64,000 bases of DNA from Copromyces sp. CBS 386.78 (Eukaryota > Ascomycota > Sordariomycetes > Sordariales > Sordariaceae), in the NCBI GenBank assembly GCA_030685235.1, contig MU839140.1, positions 204,207-268,206 on the forward strand, in the 5' to 3' direction. Shown piece after piece: positions 10,297 through 23,200 of this stretch (position 1 is its first letter; every line of letters starts with the position of its first letter). The notes under the pieces were generated by a model that did no database searches, had not been told where the DNA came from, and was given only the letters and a program-made list of their open reading frames with translations. The translations under genes were made by a program, and so were the position numbers.

Positions 10297-10944
10297 TACA
10301 CATAAGCCAAGTGTGACTAGACACGTTGAGAGGATGTTAAATGTCCCCCGACGATCGGGCTCCGGAACCCAGTTAGGATCGTCCGAACTAGTGAAGTTGT
10401 AGCCAAAAAAGTTCGGCATCTTCCCATTAGTAATTTATCTTTTATACCAGTGAGGGACAGAATATTGTAGCTCAAAAGCTTTGCCGTAGAAAGCTGGAAG
10501 AGTTACTAGAAATTGTAGTACGGTTGTCGGTAGGACCTTTACTTAATCCCCTCTTATAAAGAAAAGTTCTCGATCACGTCCAAACCTAACATCACCAGTG
10601 TCCCAGCGCCCAATAAACCCAGAGAGAAAGTTGGGCCGTTGGGGTTGTTCCGGCATATCGTCCGTCGTCGTAGTAGATGTGTTATTGGCTGCGATAAGAT
10701 GTAGTGTAACCGTTTTTGGCTGCTTAGCCTCCCATCCTTCCCCAAAATGAGCTCGGATTGTGTCGATCATGGGTGACAAGTCATTTTTAGAAGTAGAGTG
10801 GTAGGCTCACAGAGCCTCGTCCAGCAGTCTGGTATCGAGACTGAAGTGATATAAACATTTTTCGTCATTGGGATCCGCGTTGCCCATAACAGCTAAAGTC
10901 GTAAGGAGGGCTCGGCAGGCGAGGCAGTAAACGTGCCTTCCTCG

Positions 10945-11160
10945 CCGGCTGCTGGAATCGCCTGCTTACCTAGAGGGTGATCGGTAGCCAAGATTTTAGT
11001 TGACCGCTGGCCCAGGTTAGCCGCGGTCAGCAACGTAAAGTGAGCATATAAGGGCGTGATCGGTAGCCTTTTTTTTGCTGACTGCGGTCAGAAAAAGGTA
11101 CTTTGGATAAAAAAGTCGCACGGGCCTTTGCATTTCTGGTTACCAAGTCCTTAATGTAGA
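10945..11160. other. Intergenic, GC-rich short inverted and direct repeats
   Basis: Holds two copies of a TGATCGGTAGCC motif (about 10,979 and 11,059), each followed by a GACCGC..GGTCAG-type sequence. No ORF. It separates the pseudogene from the transposon block. Confidence 0.4.
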
Positions 11161-11406
11161 TTGCCGGTTAGAATAGTAATCTTTTGGTTATTTATTTTGA
11201 TGTTAAAATATTTTGGTTGCGATACCCTATATTATAGTGTCAGACGGCAGGGGATATGCACGTGCACAGTCACGGGATTAAGGAGCAGATCAGCTGCGGG
11301 ATTTATACCAGATGCCAGATATCGAGCTAGGTATGGATCAGCACAATAGAACACACACAATACAGCCACGTTGAACCCCCTACTTTCAAACCCATATTAT
11401 CACAAT
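11161..11406 (+). repeat. Possible 5' LTR of a Copia-like element
   Basis: Sequence from the GTTAGAATAGTAATC motif near 11,167 to TTATCACA near 11,404 sits directly before a Copia-like gag start, and its opening resembles Copia LTR starts. No second LTR copy is visible in the window, so the limits are a guess. CpA and TpG are still present here, unlike the gag that follows. Confidence 0.3.
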
Positions 11407-11546
11407 TAAAAGTCTTATTAATTCAATCGTTTAAAGTTATCCCTAGCGATTTAATAACTTAAAAACTAAAATAATAATATCTTTGTGTACAATTAAATTT
11501 AATAATATTATATTTAATGTATTTAAGAATTAGCCTGCGTAGGAAG

Positions 11547-11939
11547 ATGCCTTTATCTTTTAAGCCTAAAATTTCGGCTTCTAGAAGTATATCGACCTAA
11601 TAAACCGTATACTCTAGCCTATTAATTTAAAAGAACCTAATATTATTAATTACTAAGGTATACCCCCCGAAGGGGAGACTCCTACCGAATATAGAACCCG
11701 GGAGCGAAACCTTTCTAACGTAGCGCAGATTTATAATTTCTTTTATAAATATAATTATTATAATTATATAATTAAGAAATAGGACTAGTATACTAAAATT
11801 AAAGCCCTTTTAGACTTAGGCATTAAAAAGATTACGTTAAATCGATAAATAACTAAAATCGTTAGAAATTAATATTGCGAAACAAATTTTATTTAATAGA
11901 TTAAATTATATAAATAATATAATAACCTTTCTAAATCCG
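11547..11939 (+). pseudogene. Copia-like gag, 5' part (RIP-decayed)
   Basis: An ATG at 11,547 opens MPLSFKPKISASRS, followed by a degraded reading with a KALLDLGIKKITLNRQI-type stretch in frame, punctuated by TAG/TAA. The sequence is cut at 11,939 by the Gypsy element at 11,940 and resumes at 27,229 after one copy of the ATCCG target site. The joined reading continues into a zinc-knuckle-like region near 27,800. Assignment to Copia rests on the gag style and the zinc knuckle, not on a polymerase, and is tentative. Confidence 0.5.
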
Positions 11940-12174
11940 TGATACCGGACCTATGTATTTATATAGATCTCTGGAGGTGATGGTCACAGACCTACCCTAG
12001 CCCGGCAGGCACTTGCCTGCCGGTTCGCGCTTCCTTTTATAATATGCCCGATAAGATAACGATTGCTATGGGATATATTAATCCTATCGTGAGGTAGTCG
12101 TTCTTAATAGACTTTTTAGAGGGTATTATTCTTTATAATACAATATTTTTATATATTCTACTACTTCCGCATTA
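11940..12174 (+). repeat. Left LTR of Gypsy A
   Basis: 235 bp starting TGATACCGGAC and ending GCATTA, aligned over its full length with 26,989-27,223. The ancestral ends were probably TGAT...ATCA. It contains a perfect hairpin at 12,002-12,023 (CCGGCAGGCA, CT, TGCCTGCCGG). Less RIP-depleted than the body. Confidence 0.9.
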
Positions 12175-15100
12175 AATGGTAGTTGTAATTAAAAGATTTA
12201 ATTGACTAAATTAAATTACCCCGCGATATATTTACTTGTAGTCGTATTCGATTGATTAGAACCTTTGTGCTAACCCGTTAGCGTAACAACCCTTCAATTA
12301 ATTACTTTAATTTTTTCCGCTTTAAACTTATATACGATTTTTGACGAATTCCGATTTATTTTATAATTATTTCCCTCCTTTATATTTCGAGAAACCCGTT
12401 GCGACGAGTTTAGGTATTTGTATAGGAATTAAAAAGATTTTTAAAAAATCCTTTACTTTTTAATATATTACTTTTTCCGTTTAAGTATTATTTTTTTATT
12501 TAATATAAGAGTTTACGATTAGATTTCTTTATAATATTTTGATTTGGTCTTTAGAAAAACGGCGAATTTAGGTACTTATTAATTAAATTAACCAATATTA
12601 TAGGTTTTACCCCTCTTATAATAAATTTAAGTAATTATTTGAAGCGATTACTTTATCCCTATTATAAATAAGCCCCCTTTATATCTATATTTTAATATTA
12701 TTAATTTCGTTGGAAGGATGCGTAAACTTTAAATGAGAAGAATTAATAGTATATTATAAAAGTACTATTATATTTAGTAAATAATTTCTTACCCCGGCGC
12801 TTCTATTTCATCCGATAGGTAAATTGCGATTTAAATTTTTGCTTTTTTTTAATGCTATTGTTGTATACGTATTAATAGAAAAAGAAAATTTAATTTCTTT
12901 AATAAACGACAATAGCGGTATTTCTTCGATTTAATTTAATATATTTAAACTTACGTATAAACGAAAGCTTCTTTTATTATTTATTTTGTAGATAATATAT
13001 ATAATATTTAGAATATTATTTAAAACCCTTAGTAATAATAAAAATTAAATAACCGAATCGATAGGAAACGATACGTTTAGAATTAACGGATTAAATTTTA
13101 TTTTATTAATAATTAATAGTAAAGATAAGGGTAAGGGATTAAATTTAATATTAAATAAGATAATTTTATAGGTAAGGTTAATAAAGATGGGAAGTAATAA
13201 GGATATAGTTGAATACTTTAAAATAATTATTTATAATAATTATAAAATTTTAACTGGAAAGTTAAAGGATATTAAAGGAGAGATAAATATAATAAGGAAT
13301 ATTATGAATAATTTTCGAATTAATTTTAATTAAATTATTTATAATAATAAAGATATTCGATTATTTTTTTTATATATTATTAATATTAAATTAATTATAT
13401 TAAGTATTCGACCCGGGTCTTTTTCTTTTTAGGGAGTAAGAGGATTTATTTTATTATTTTCAAGTAGTTCTTCTTCTTAGCCCCCTTTTAAAGGCGGTTC
13501 TAATTCTTAACCTTTAGTAAAACTTAAATAATAATAGTATTCCGTCCGCCCTTATTACTTTAATATAAAATCTTTTTATTACTTAAATTACATTATAAAA
13601 CGCTATTATTTAAGCCGTTATTATTTAATAAACTATTAATTAAATAATTACCGTTTTTGTTACCGCTTAGGCCGCTATTATAATATAATAATCTACCGTT
13701 CTAATAAATATTTAAAATATAATTTAAAGTAGTAATAATTATAATATTATTACTTCTATTTTAACTAGAATATAATTAAAATTTAATTTATCCGTTTTAT
13801 TCGCTATAATTATTAGAAAATAGGTTTAAATCTTGAATTTAGGAGGATACCTATAATTAATTCCTTTTATTTTATTTAATTAGTAAAGAATAGGAGCCCT
13901 AGCCTTTTATTTATAAATTAATTTTATATATATTAATAATTTAAATATTAAGGTTAAAATTAAATGTAAAGACGTTAGAATTTTCGACCTTTAATAAATA
14001 GGGGATTTAAATAATATTAACGTCGTTTAAGACAGAATAAAGGTTATTTAAATAAACGTTAATTTATTCCGGGATAAGATTTAAACTTTTTTAGAAGACC
14101 CTATTATAATTAATATTGTAATTATTTAATTGATAGCTATATTTTAAATATTGTTAGTAAATTAGGTTATATTTTAGTAGAATATTGAATTATTATTAGA
14201 ATAATAAACCGATATTTAATTAGGTAGTATTTTTATTGCTATTAACGCCTTATATATTAAGTTTACTTTTAACGCGGCCGCTATTATTAAATAATTTATT
14301 AAAATTAGATTAATAATTCGCAATATTATTAAAAATGAATTTTATTTTATTTTTTACTTTTAGAAGAAATTGAAATATATACGAATAATAGGATTATTTA
14401 ATATTTAATAAATTAATTAGTAGGGAATTATAATATAAATTTAGACTACCTTTAATTTGAAAATTAAATAATATTTTTAACCCCTATATTATTTTGAAGA
14501 TTATTAGTTATATATAAGGGAAATAGTCGAATATAAAGAGTTAATTATATTAATAGTTAAATAATAATATCTTTACATAAGAATCATTATCATTAATTAA
14601 ATTATTTAAATATTTTTAATTTTTAGAGAAGAATATAATAAATTAATACCCTATTATTAGGACTAATTTCGTAATAATTATAATTGGAATAATTAAATTA
14701 GGCGTAATAGTTGCAACTATAGAAGATATTTTAGTAATAATTTTAAATATAATAATTATAATTGAAATTGCTCTTACAAATTTTAATTATTTTAATATAA
14801 TAAGTTTCGCGATAATAAAAGGGATATTGTAATATAGAATAATTATAATAATAATCGAAGAAGAAATTCCCTAATATTTAATTAGTTATATTATATTTAA
14901 ATAATAAAAAACGTTAGCTATTTTATTTTGGATACTAAATTTAATTTAGGAAAATTAGCCGAAGAGGACGCTTATATCATTCTAAATTTAATTGTAATTT
15001 ATTATAAATATTATAAATATTTCGCTAATATAATCGATATTTATTATTATATTAAGTATTGTAAATTAATTAAGGTAGTAAAATATAAATATATTAGAAT

Positions 15101-18100
15101 TCGATTTTTAATAATTATATTAAAAAGAATTTGCGGTTATTATAAACGTATTTAGGATTTTTGTAATACGTTATTTAAATATTTGAAAATATATAATTAT
15201 ATTATTAAAAGAGAAATTAAAAGTAATTCTAATAATAAAGAAGAATAGTCTATTACTTATTTCGTCTAATTAATTATCTCTTTTAATAATAATATAATTA
15301 TTATTAATAATTTTATTATTAAAATTATATTAATTAAATTATATATTATTAACACTTTTTTTATTAATAATATTCCGGAAATTAATATTTTGTCTAGTTA
15401 TATTTATTTTCGAATTTAAATTTAAATTAACTTAAATTCTGAAAAAACCGAAGTTTATATTAATTAAGTATTAGAAAGATAATAATTAGTAAAAATTTCT
15501 TGGTTTAATTAAAATATAAGGTTAAGAAAAGGAAAATCAAGTTTTATAGGATAGGAAAGGACGTTATTAATATTAAAGAATAGGTAACGTTTATTATATA
15601 TATCTTCGGTAAGGATAATTGCGATAAAAATATTTTATTTAAAGTTTCTAAATCCGGCTAAGTTATTAATAAATTAATATTTAATATTTTTCTAAGTAAC
15701 AATTTTATATCCTTATATACTAGTAATATTGATTATAAAATTAGGGAAGTATAATTAAAGTAATTGAATATTAAATTCTTATTCGAAATTAAAATATAAG
15801 GTACCCCTTGCGTAAAGTACGTAAGAGTTATAAATAAATATATTCTATTTTCCGGCTAATAAATTTATATTATAGTAAATTATAAACCTTTATTAACCAA
15901 TAGATCCTTTACTTTTAATTCTTTTTACCCCGCTATTATATATGTAAAAATTAATTATAAAACCCTTAAAGTAGTAATAGTTCGTAATAATATAAATAGA
16001 ATAATAATTATTAAAAAGAATTTTTAATTCGGAATTATTAATAAGATTATTAATAGCGGTTATTTTATTTTATTATAAGTAGGAGTATTAAAAATTATAG
16101 CGTTCGGATTAATAATTATATTAGTATTAATAGGTATTTTTATTAGTATAGACTTATATAATACGTTTGAAATAATTAATATTGAATTCCCTTTTACTAA
16201 TTTAATTATTAGTATTATAATTAATAACCTGCCTATTCTATTTATTATTATAGCTCCCTTGCTAAAAATTGGGATATAATTTTAGAATATAGTAAGTAAT
16301 ATACCCATTAATAATTAGATTTATAATATAATTATATATCAAGGAAGATATTCGAAATCTTTCGAAAAATAATCGATATTCAGAATATATATAATAATTA
16401 ATTAATTAGAAAGAACTATTAATAAAGGAGTTTATATTTATAGTAAAGATAAGAGATAGGTTAATAAATTAGAGCGGGTAGTGAAAGAATATTCAAAGAT
16501 TTAGTAAAATGGATTAATAGTAAAGATAGAAGAAAAGGATATAATAAAAGTCCTGTTGGTAGAAGGATAGTAGAATTAATAAATTAATTTAAGAATATAT
16601 CCGCTTAATTAAAAGGATAAAATTATTATTAATAAAATATTTAATGAATTATATATATAAGGAAAAATAATTTAGTAAATAGAAGTTATATTATTTTTTT
16701 ATTTAGTATTTATAATATAGAAAATTGTTTATAGCGAATAAAAAGGCCGAATAGTAATTGATTTGAGAGTGTTTAATAAAGTTTTAATTTTAGATAATTA
16801 CCTATTACCGTTATAATTAGAAATAATTGGCGTATTTTATAGGAAAGTTTATATTATAGTTATTAACATAATATTTTTCTTTTACTAATTCGGAATATAG
16901 TTACCTTATTAAAATTAATTTACTTTAATAAATTATTAAAGGTTAGAAATATTAATAGTAATATTAATAGGTTACCGAAATTCGCTTATATTTATTTAAA
17001 AGTATATAAATCGATTATTATTAAAGTTTATGTACTTTTATAGAATATTTATCGATAATATTATAATTTTTTGCGATAATTAAGATTAATATATTAAATA
17101 TCTCTAGTAGATATTTAATTTATTTAGTAGGAAATAGATTACGATTTCCTTTAAGAAATCCTTTTTAAGATTTTTAAATATTAAACTTTTTAGATTTAAG
17201 GTCAATTTATTAAAATTATTAAATACTAAATATAAAATTAAAATATTTAGAAGATTATATTTCTTTATAAATTTTAAGGTATTTAAGTAGTATATTGGAG
17301 GGATAGGTTTTTTAAAGTATTTCATACCCTATTACACTTAATTAGTTGAATTACTATAAGTTTGGAAAGTGAAATTATTAGTAGACGGCCGAATATTTAG
17401 GAAATTTGAAGTTGGGAATATAGTTAAATATTAAAATTATTATTAAAATATTATAATTATATTTATTGAAAAGGAGTTATTAATATTTAAAATTTTCTAG
17501 GACGCAATATATAAGGATCTAATTATTTTGTACTATTTTAATTTATTTAAATAATTATTTATATAAGTTAATAGTTCGTTAGAAAACGGCTTTAATATTA
17601 TAATTTTTTATATTAGAGGTAATACGAAGTAATAAATTCTTAGCGCTCTAATATTATTTATAGATATATAATTAATAATGTTCTTAAATAAATGTTTAAG
17701 TTTAGTAGAATAATAGTACGGCCTATTAGAATTGGAAATTGTATGTTTAGTATAGGTAGTAAAGAGGCTTCGTATAATTATTTATTTAGTAAAAATATAA
17801 ATAGTCGTCCTTATAAATTACATTATAATAAAGGGGATTATTAAATAAACGACGCTATATATTAAGTTAACGAATAGGGTTAACCGGCGATTAATTAATA
17901 TATATATATATTTATTATAATATAATTTATAAATATATTACTTCTTTAGTAAATTGAATATAATTTTAAATATATTAAATAAGTTGAAATGTAATGCGGA
18001 AATTCGATAAAAAGAGGTAATTTTCGATAATATATAAGACGTTTTATTAGAAATATATATAGTAAATGAATTAAGAAAGGAGTTTATAAATAATTATATA

Positions 18101-18737
18101 TTAAATATTAAATACGTTATTATATTAAAAATTTTTAGGAGTAGTATTAAAGACGGTACGAACTTTTTTTATTTAAAATATTCTTTCGAAATAAAAGATA
18201 AATTGATTTTTAATATTAAAGCCGACGGTAATAGAATTTTGTGCATCCTATATAATTTTATTTAATAGTTTTTAAAGGAGGTATACGATTATAAATATTA
18301 TTTTGGAAGAGATAGAATATTATATAAATTAAAAGTAATTACTTTCTTTAATAAAATATATAAAGTTAAATAATATATATACTACTACTTAAACTACGAA
18401 TTTAATTTTAGCCGAAATAAATCTAATAGCGAATATTAATTAATTTATACTCCTAATATCCTTATAAGAATTATTATTATCGATTTTATTATTGGATTAT
18501 TAGTTGTACTTAATATTAATACCCTATAGAGTCTATTAGGTAAGAATACATTCGATAGTTTAATAATAATATTATACCTTATATTAAAAAGAATTAGCCT
18601 TATTTAAAATATTTAATGTATATAGAAGAGGATTAATTAATTATTATAATACGATAATTATTATTGTCCGATTAGGGAATATTATAAAGTATTATTTCTA
18701 ATAGAGACCGAAAATTTATTTTAGTATTGTAGAAAGG

Positions 18738-18959
18738 TATCACAGGATTAGACCTGTAATATGCCCACCCTGCACTGCCTCTTAAATGTATTATAACCAT
18801 TGTTATAGCACGGTTACGTATAGGGTTATATGCGCGCACGGCCTAACTTCCAAGGCTCTCGCCTATATAGCCAATCCTCCGCACACATCCTTCCTTTTCT
18901 CTCCTTCGCACAACAACGTATATCCTACCCTACCCCCAACAATACCTCACCCTATAATA
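18738..18959 (+). repeat. Left LTR of Gypsy B
   Basis: 222 bp starting TATCACAGGATTAG and ending TATAATA, aligned with 25,784-26,005, which ends GTGATA. The original ends were probably TGTCAC...GTGACA. The presumed primer-binding region follows at 18,960 (ATTTATTATACCTAACTA) and resembles that at 56,582. Confidence 0.9.
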
Positions 18960-21900
18960 ATTTATTATACCTAACTATCGCACTACGCACGCTTAAGGGA
19001 AATAAATCCAAATTACCTTTAATACAAAAAAAATTATTTAAATCGTATCTATAATTAATCGCTCCGCAATTAAAAAATTCGGTCGCAAACAATACAACTC
19101 GAACCAAATAATACAACACAAACATCAGCCTCATCTCTTTCTCCCTTTTATACTTATTAATTAAAATAATCTATTCTAATAATAACTACATCTATATTTA
19201 ATTTAATAATTAATAATAGACTAACTATAAATTATTACTAATAATTTTATCGTAGCAACCGCTATCGGCGCCCTTCAAACTACCGACCTTAAAAATTAAA
19301 TAATTTACAATACCTTAATTAAAATACTTATAAACCTTAATAATAATTTTAATATTTGTATTCTATTATATTATATTATAAATTACGCCCTTACGCTCGC
19401 ATTAATCCTAATATTCCGCGACGTCGCTCTCGCTTACAATTATCTTATTTATAATAATATAATCGAAGCCCATTCGTACATTTAAAAAACCGAAGAGGAC
19501 CTTACCGAATTTTACTAAGAAATCGATTATTTAAATATTTGAAATACTGAATTCTAATAAAGGATTAATAGATTCAAACAATCCTTTAATAATTTTAAAA
19601 CTAATACTTTTAAATCCTTCTAAAAATAAAAAGATAAATATACCGAAATTATTAATAAAGTCCGTACTTAATTCAAGTAAATTTAAAAAACTAAAGTACC
19701 TATTATAGCGGCTATAAACGTTAATAGTAGCGGCTATAAATCAATATAATTACGTACGTATATTACTCTATTTAATAATAAAAGAACTACTTTATTAAAA
19801 AAAATAGAAAAATACTATTCCTGGCGTATAAAGGTTAAATTATATTAAATTAACGAACTAATTTACTTCGTTTCTAAATTTAAACGTTTTTTATATATTA
19901 TTAAATACTTTGAAGGCCCACCTTTCGTAATTATTAAATCGGCGCTAATTAATAATTTCGAATATTTAATTAATAATACTAAATAAAAATAGAAGACCGC
20001 TATAAATTTTTTTAAAAAGTTCGATACTAAATATAATAATTCCGACCTTACCGTTATTATTCGTCGCAAATTAAATAACTTAAAAATAATTAAAAATATA
20101 TATTAAACTATTTTTAAAGACCGTTTCACTATCCTTATCGAATAGTATAATATAAATAATACTATAAAAATATATTTCCTCTGTAATAAAATTATTAAAG
20201 CTATCCGTAATATTATCGTTTACTAATACTTACTTCCTACTAATAACGATTACGATAAATAATTTGAAATAACCCGCTTACTAATTTAAAACTATAAAAT
20301 TAATATTTACTATATAAAATTCGCCAACTTATTTTATAAACCGTTTTCTTCGATTAATTATAATACTACTTCGTCCGTAAAATAGCCCGTCAATTAGAGC
20401 GGCAACGCAATAGACCTTAATTCTATATCTACTATTAATATTACTATATACAATATAATCTCGTAAAAAATCTTTAAATATTATATAAAAATAAGCGCGT
20501 ATACTTATTATAATTGTAAGAATTATTTTTTAACCGCTTATTGTAACCGCATTAATTTTAATAAAAATCCCCCCGCTTCTACCCGTAATAGTTGCAACGG
20601 TCGTAACGGTAGGGGTAGTAATAGAAACAGTAATAAAAGCGGCAATAATAATTCCGCTCTTTAATAGGGTTAGTACAATTATAATTAATAAAGTTATAAT
20701 TAATAGGGCTATAGTTAGTAAGGTTACAGCCAATAGCATTAAATTAACGCTATAAACGCCTAAGCGGCCAATAATAATAATACCGCAACGCCGTAATATT
20801 AATAAGCCCCTGTCCCCGCATACGTCCCTAATTTCGTCGGTCCTATCTAAAGTAATGAAATTAATTATATTAATTAATAAAGAAATATATAACCTTTAAA
20901 TTAAATTGTAATTAGAAGTAACTATTTATAAAATAAAGAGAAGAGGGTAATATTATTATATAGTTAAATATAATTAAAATTTATAAATCTTTTATAAATA
21001 GCTATTATAAATACCTTATTTTATTAAACCTCTTTATTTAATTATTTAATGGATCGTATAAAGTATATTATTTAAACTTAATCGATAATAATTATATTGC
21101 CTTAAATTTTATTAATAAATATTTTATTTATTATTACCGTTTCCCCTTTTTTAAATTTATAAACTTTAAAATCCTATACTTCGCCGATAAAAATCCCGCT
21201 AAGGGTAATATTACCTATTTTACAAAAATTACAATAAGAATAGGCTATTATTACAAAATTATTAATCTATTTATCTATAATCTAATTGAAAATAATCCCG
21301 TTATTCTAGGCTACTTATAACTAATTTACTACTCGCCAAATATCTTATAGCCTTACAATTTACTATAATTTACTGTAGCTTACGAAAAATGTAATTATCT
21401 CCTAAAAGAAATCCCTAGTAATAAGTGGGAAGCCTTAATAATAAACTTAATTGCCTAATTTAATATAGCGAATTTAATATTTAAGAAGGCTATATACGAA
21501 GAGATTCCAAATAAAGGTAAGCCTAATACTAAGCCTTAAATAAATATCCTACGCTATATTTCTATTGCTATAATTGTAAGATAAGTAATTTATTAATAAT
21601 TTAACCGCTTTCGAAATTAAATCGCTTACTATTTAAAAACCTCTGCAATTAATAAAATATTAGTAAGCCCCGGCTAAACTATTATATTCTATACTATTCC
21701 CTATAGCGTAATCCCCCCTCTTCTATTATAAATAGTCCTAATACTTTACTAGGTAGTTAGAAAATTCCGTACTGTTATTATAAATTACTAAGCCTAAATC
21801 TATCGTCTCCATATTCTAATAAATCCTATTAACCCTAATAATATTAAGGAATTATCCGCCGCCGCCTTCAATTAATTAGCAGAAAAATATAACCTCTAGA

Positions 21901-22489
21901 TTATTCGCACTATAAGGGCTAATATAACTGAAAATATTAAATGTATACTAGAAGAAAATAAACTAGTAAAAAAATATAATATTTTAAACCCGTACGCCTT
22001 AAATAATAAAATTAATATTAAAAATAATTAAAGAAGTATTAATAAGGAGGGGTTAGAAGTATAAAAAAAATTTTAATAATAATTTTTATTGTTAAATTAA
22101 TAATTTAACTGGTAAAAGTAACGTAATTATTTTAAAAGCCGTTAAAGTCTTTAATTCTATTAAAAATACCGGTACGGATGCCGATTTCCCCTAATATAAA
22201 AAAGCCATTAATTAATATTTCGCCGCCAATAGTATTATTTTATGCAAAATTACCTCGGAAAATATTACGAAATTTTATAAGAAAACTAATAAACCCCTTA
22301 AAATTAACGAATAAATTTAAACTAAATTACTTCGATAATACTAATATTATACGAATACCTTCTATTAAATAAAAATTAAAACCCTTCCCCCTTATCGTTC
22401 TTATAACTTTAAGATCGAATTCCGCCTAAAAGCCATACCCCTAACCGCTCGTAAATACCCTTTTAACCCTAACGAATTTAATATTATTA

Positions 22490-23200
22490 AAAAGTAAATA
22501 GATAATATACTATAAAAAAAATTTATCCGGCTATTACAATTAAAAGTATCCGCTCCAATCCTTCTAATAAAAAAACTAAGAGGAAGAGTCTACATTTACG
22601 TAAATTACCGCAATATTAATAATATTACTTTTAAATTACAATATCCGCTACCGCTAATTAAAAAAACCTTTAACGTAATCTATTGTATTAAAATTTTCAC
22701 TAAATTCAACATTATCGCTACTTTCAACTGTATCTGTATTAAAGAGGGATATAAATAGCTTATAATTTTTATAATATAATTTAATTTATTTAAATTATTA
22801 ATAATTCTATTTAACTTATAAAGCGCCCTTAAGGCTTTCTAAAATTATATTAATAATATTCTTTATAACGTTCTCACTGTTTATATAACTACTTATTTCG
22901 ATAATGTCCTAATTTATTCTAATAACGTTAAAGATTATAAACAGTATATAAATAACGTCCTTAACCGTTTAACTAAAATAAACCTTAATATTAATATTAA
23001 TAAATACGAGTTTTATATAATATAAACGAAATATTTAGGCCTCATTATTATACCGGGAAATATCGAAATAAATCTAAAAAAAGTTAAAACCGTTACCGAC
23101 TAAGCAATTCCCTAATTTAAAAAGTCCCTACAATCTTTTTTAAACTCCGTAAACTTCTACCGCTGTTTTATTAAAAATTTTTCAATAATAGTAGGACTAT
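22490..23200 (+). pseudogene. Reverse transcriptase of Gypsy B
   Basis: With stops ignored the plus strand reads VNYRNINNITFK, YPLPLIKKTF, FTKFNIIATFN and YFDNVLIYS, then KYLGLIII and FYRCFIKNFS. These match Ty3/Gypsy reverse transcriptase blocks in order. Active-site Asp residues are replaced by Asn and TAG/TAA codons stand at Trp and Gln positions. Confidence 0.9.

Larger units (their letters stand above)
7261..10887 (-). pseudogene. Decayed gene for a large fungal multi-pass membrane protein, interrupted by a MITE
   Basis: Reading down the minus strand, one gene can be followed for about 3.6 kb. From 10,887 a soluble-looking N-terminal part leads to a WVPEPDRRGTFNI segment and a hydrophobic stretch. 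The MITE at 9861-10296 is inserted here. After it the frame resumes (AIHLNV, RKAGWMLLGLL) to a GTAAGT donor at 9747. Further blocks are WTIVYGFLAVIGGFAIE (from 9417), an 85-bp intron (9062-9146), SISLLEFNTLRYAICTL, and the C-terminal domain FGFVSLIYGGLHCLAW with several transmembrane segments, ending at 7261. In-frame stops lie at 10807, 10543, 10435, 9850, 9799, 9337, 9054, 9021, 8946, 8943, 8658, 8308 and 7726. Nearly all are TAG/TAA explained by CAG, CAA or TGG, as RIP produces. Frames between 9748 and 9418 and near 8515-8590 are unclear. From memory, this is a widespread Pezizomycotina family of unknown function. Confidence 0.8.
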
